Origin: Thereva unica
Lineage: Eukaryota; Arthropoda; Insecta; Diptera; Therevidae
DNA length: 64,000 nt
Assembly: GCA_949987705.1 (NCBI GenBank)
Contig: OX465283.1
Span: 74,285,720 to 74,349,719, forward strand
Direction of reading: 5' to 3'
Part shown: in pieces, positions 62,497 through 64,000 of the stretch
How the letters are laid out: each line of letters starts with the position of its first letter
How positions within the stretch are numbered: position 1 is the stretch's first letter
Translations under genes and position numbers: made by a program
The notes under the pieces: model-generated
The model's input: the letters and a program-made list of their open reading frames with translations, nothing else
Databases searched by the model: none
Told to the model about the DNA's origin: nothing

Positions 62497-64000
62497 ATTG
62501 ATTATCTATAAGTAGATACGTAACCTTGTTTGCGGGCTTTGGACATAGATGGCCCTACTTACACTGATTTCCATGTTAAAACTGAGACTCAAGAGCTTTC
62601 GAAATATGTAAAAGCTGTCTATCGGTTTCGCTGCTTATGTACATTGAACTTTTGAATTCATGTATATATAGCAATCGCATGAATTGGGATACTTGCGATT
62701 GCGCCTGCCGTTCTTTGAGACAACATTTTCGGAATTTTTGTTGTTGTGTTGTTTAAAAACGATTTCTCAGGTTTAGGGAAAAATTTAGTCGTGGAAGATT
62801 TTTATTTTTTTTTATTTTTTTATGAAATCATATTTTTTTTGTCTGCAGGTGGATACGGTGCCTCAAATTTTAATTTCTGCTTTGTACAGAATATAAAAAT
62901 TTTTCTATTTGCGACCAAAAGTTGAGCCTGAGAAAATTTCAGTAAAAAGTTTTAAATTACATATGGAAGAGGTTTTTATCATATAGTATCTATCCCAGGC
63001 AATGAAGTATTTTGCCTCATCATTAAGATTTGATGTTTAATGATATGGGAAAAGTAAAATCTTTCTTTATGTTAAACCATTCCATGCTAAACTGTCGCAC
63101 TTTACTGTTACTAAACAATATTTTAAAATTTATAACGCACCAGGAAGTGCTTTATAAATATAATAAGTCTTGTGCACTCTCTTCCACACCACCTAAGAGG
63201 TCGAGTACAGGGCGCGTTTTTTTATATCGTGGTGTCCCCAGTAGGCATAATTCACGGCTTTCAGTCAAAAAGATCCTTTCGCATTCAGGCATTGCTTTGG
63301 ATTTAGGACCTTGGCTATAATGATAGATCCACATAAATTATCATCCTGGAACTGTAAAGCAATTGAATCCTTCTTTCCAAAATTTACAGACAGCATCCCT
63401 GTTATGATGAGGCTGAAGTGTACTATTAACCGGCTTTACTTAGTATTAACTGGTTTTGTTAATATTCATCCTCTCATCTTTACAATTTTTCCGCAACTGC
63501 TTGTAGTACAGGGTCTGTCACGTATGCTAGGACTCCTAATAGTTTGACGCTATAAAATTTGTAAATAGAGTATTACTAACACCCTATATGTAACAAATCA
63601 AAGGCTTTATTTCCCAGCGGGAAAACTAGTGAGGGGTTACTCAGGTAACCCAAGAATTCATTAATGATTTGTGTAACCGCTTACATGGTAATTTAAAAAT
63701 TCTACTGCAAATTTAGTAAAATGGAGGTCTTTACATTGTAATGGCTAGGTAAGCGACTAGGTAATGACTTGTGAAATACTTTCTTTGGAAATGTGATGTG
63801 CTTTTTAACCGACTTCAAAAAAAGAGGAGGTTACTCAATTCGACGTGTAGGTATTTTGTGGTCCTGTTCACGCATAACTTTGTAACCCAATAACTTTTTT
63901 GCTTTTTTTTTGGTTCATTTGAAGGGGGAGCTTCCCACGGTGGTCCCGTTAAATTTTTTCTAAATTCTGATAACGGAGTTCGAAGTTAGGCAGAAAAAAC
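62497..64000. other. No gene; dispersed-repeat end at the right edge
   Basis: Open frames at 63030-63547 lack coding features. From about 63808 the sequence CCGACTTCAAAAAAAGAGG followed by GTTACTCAATTCG looks like a dispersed repeat common in insect genomes. It runs off the window. Confidence 0.45.

Overview
This is a eukaryotic, very probably insect, intergenic or heterochromatin-like window. It is AT-rich, has no operons or ribosome-binding sites, and is packed with nested transposable elements: LINEs with EN-RT reading frames, Ty3/gypsy and BEL/Pao LTR elements, hAT elements with 8-bp target duplications, Harbinger-type and piggyBac-type MITEs, foldback elements, and non-autonomous elements with internal minisatellites. 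The order of insect cannot be fixed from the sequence alone.

The only convincing host genes are three paralogues on the + strand: 10848-11084 (broken), 32237-33337 and 56702-57670. Each is intronless and has the same 17-residue signal peptide. In all three a TATA box lies exactly 56 bp upstream of the ATG inside a conserved promoter of about 300-430 bp. The mature proteins begin with an 11-residue repeat carrying a Trp in perfect 11-residue register (nine in copy 2, five in copy 3). A helical C-terminal domain with six shared cysteines follows. Copies 2 and 3 differ in length by exactly four repeat units. I do not recognise the family, and it is the best candidate here for an undescribed system: secreted, probably helix-forming proteins that change length by whole repeat units.

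Layout. 1-1400: LINE-A tail inserted into a BEL/Pao fragment. 1785-2985: nested palindromes and a Harbinger transposase scrap. 4622-9683: RTE-like LINE (minus) carrying a 1.8-kb insertion. 10421-11084: paralogue 1. 11349-14158: minisatellite element A. 14248-14463: MADF-like exon relic. 14530-18945: second RTE-like copy (minus), split by a foldback element and a hAT. 18950-23400: LINE-B (minus), split by two TIR elements. 24095-26760: LINE-C (+) with nested LINE-A and an 86-bp RTE tail. 27717-31120: minisatellite element B, inverted relative to A. 31784-33500: paralogue 2. 34993-40647: gypsy element G1 (minus) with LTRs in inverted orientation. 41838-43986: element with a 128-bp tandem array. 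44967-50000: MITEs, hAT elements and a foldback. 50700-52163: internally deleted gypsy element with identical LTRs. 53895-55881: hairpin MITEs. 56374-57840: paralogue 3. 59010-62496: gypsy element G2 with a piggyBac-type MITE in gag. 62497-64000: no gene seen.

How the parts relate: the paralogues were duplicated with their promoters into, or within, repeat-rich DNA. The surrounding elements are almost all truncated, deleted or interrupted. Their target duplications allow a relative order of insertion to be read at many sites.
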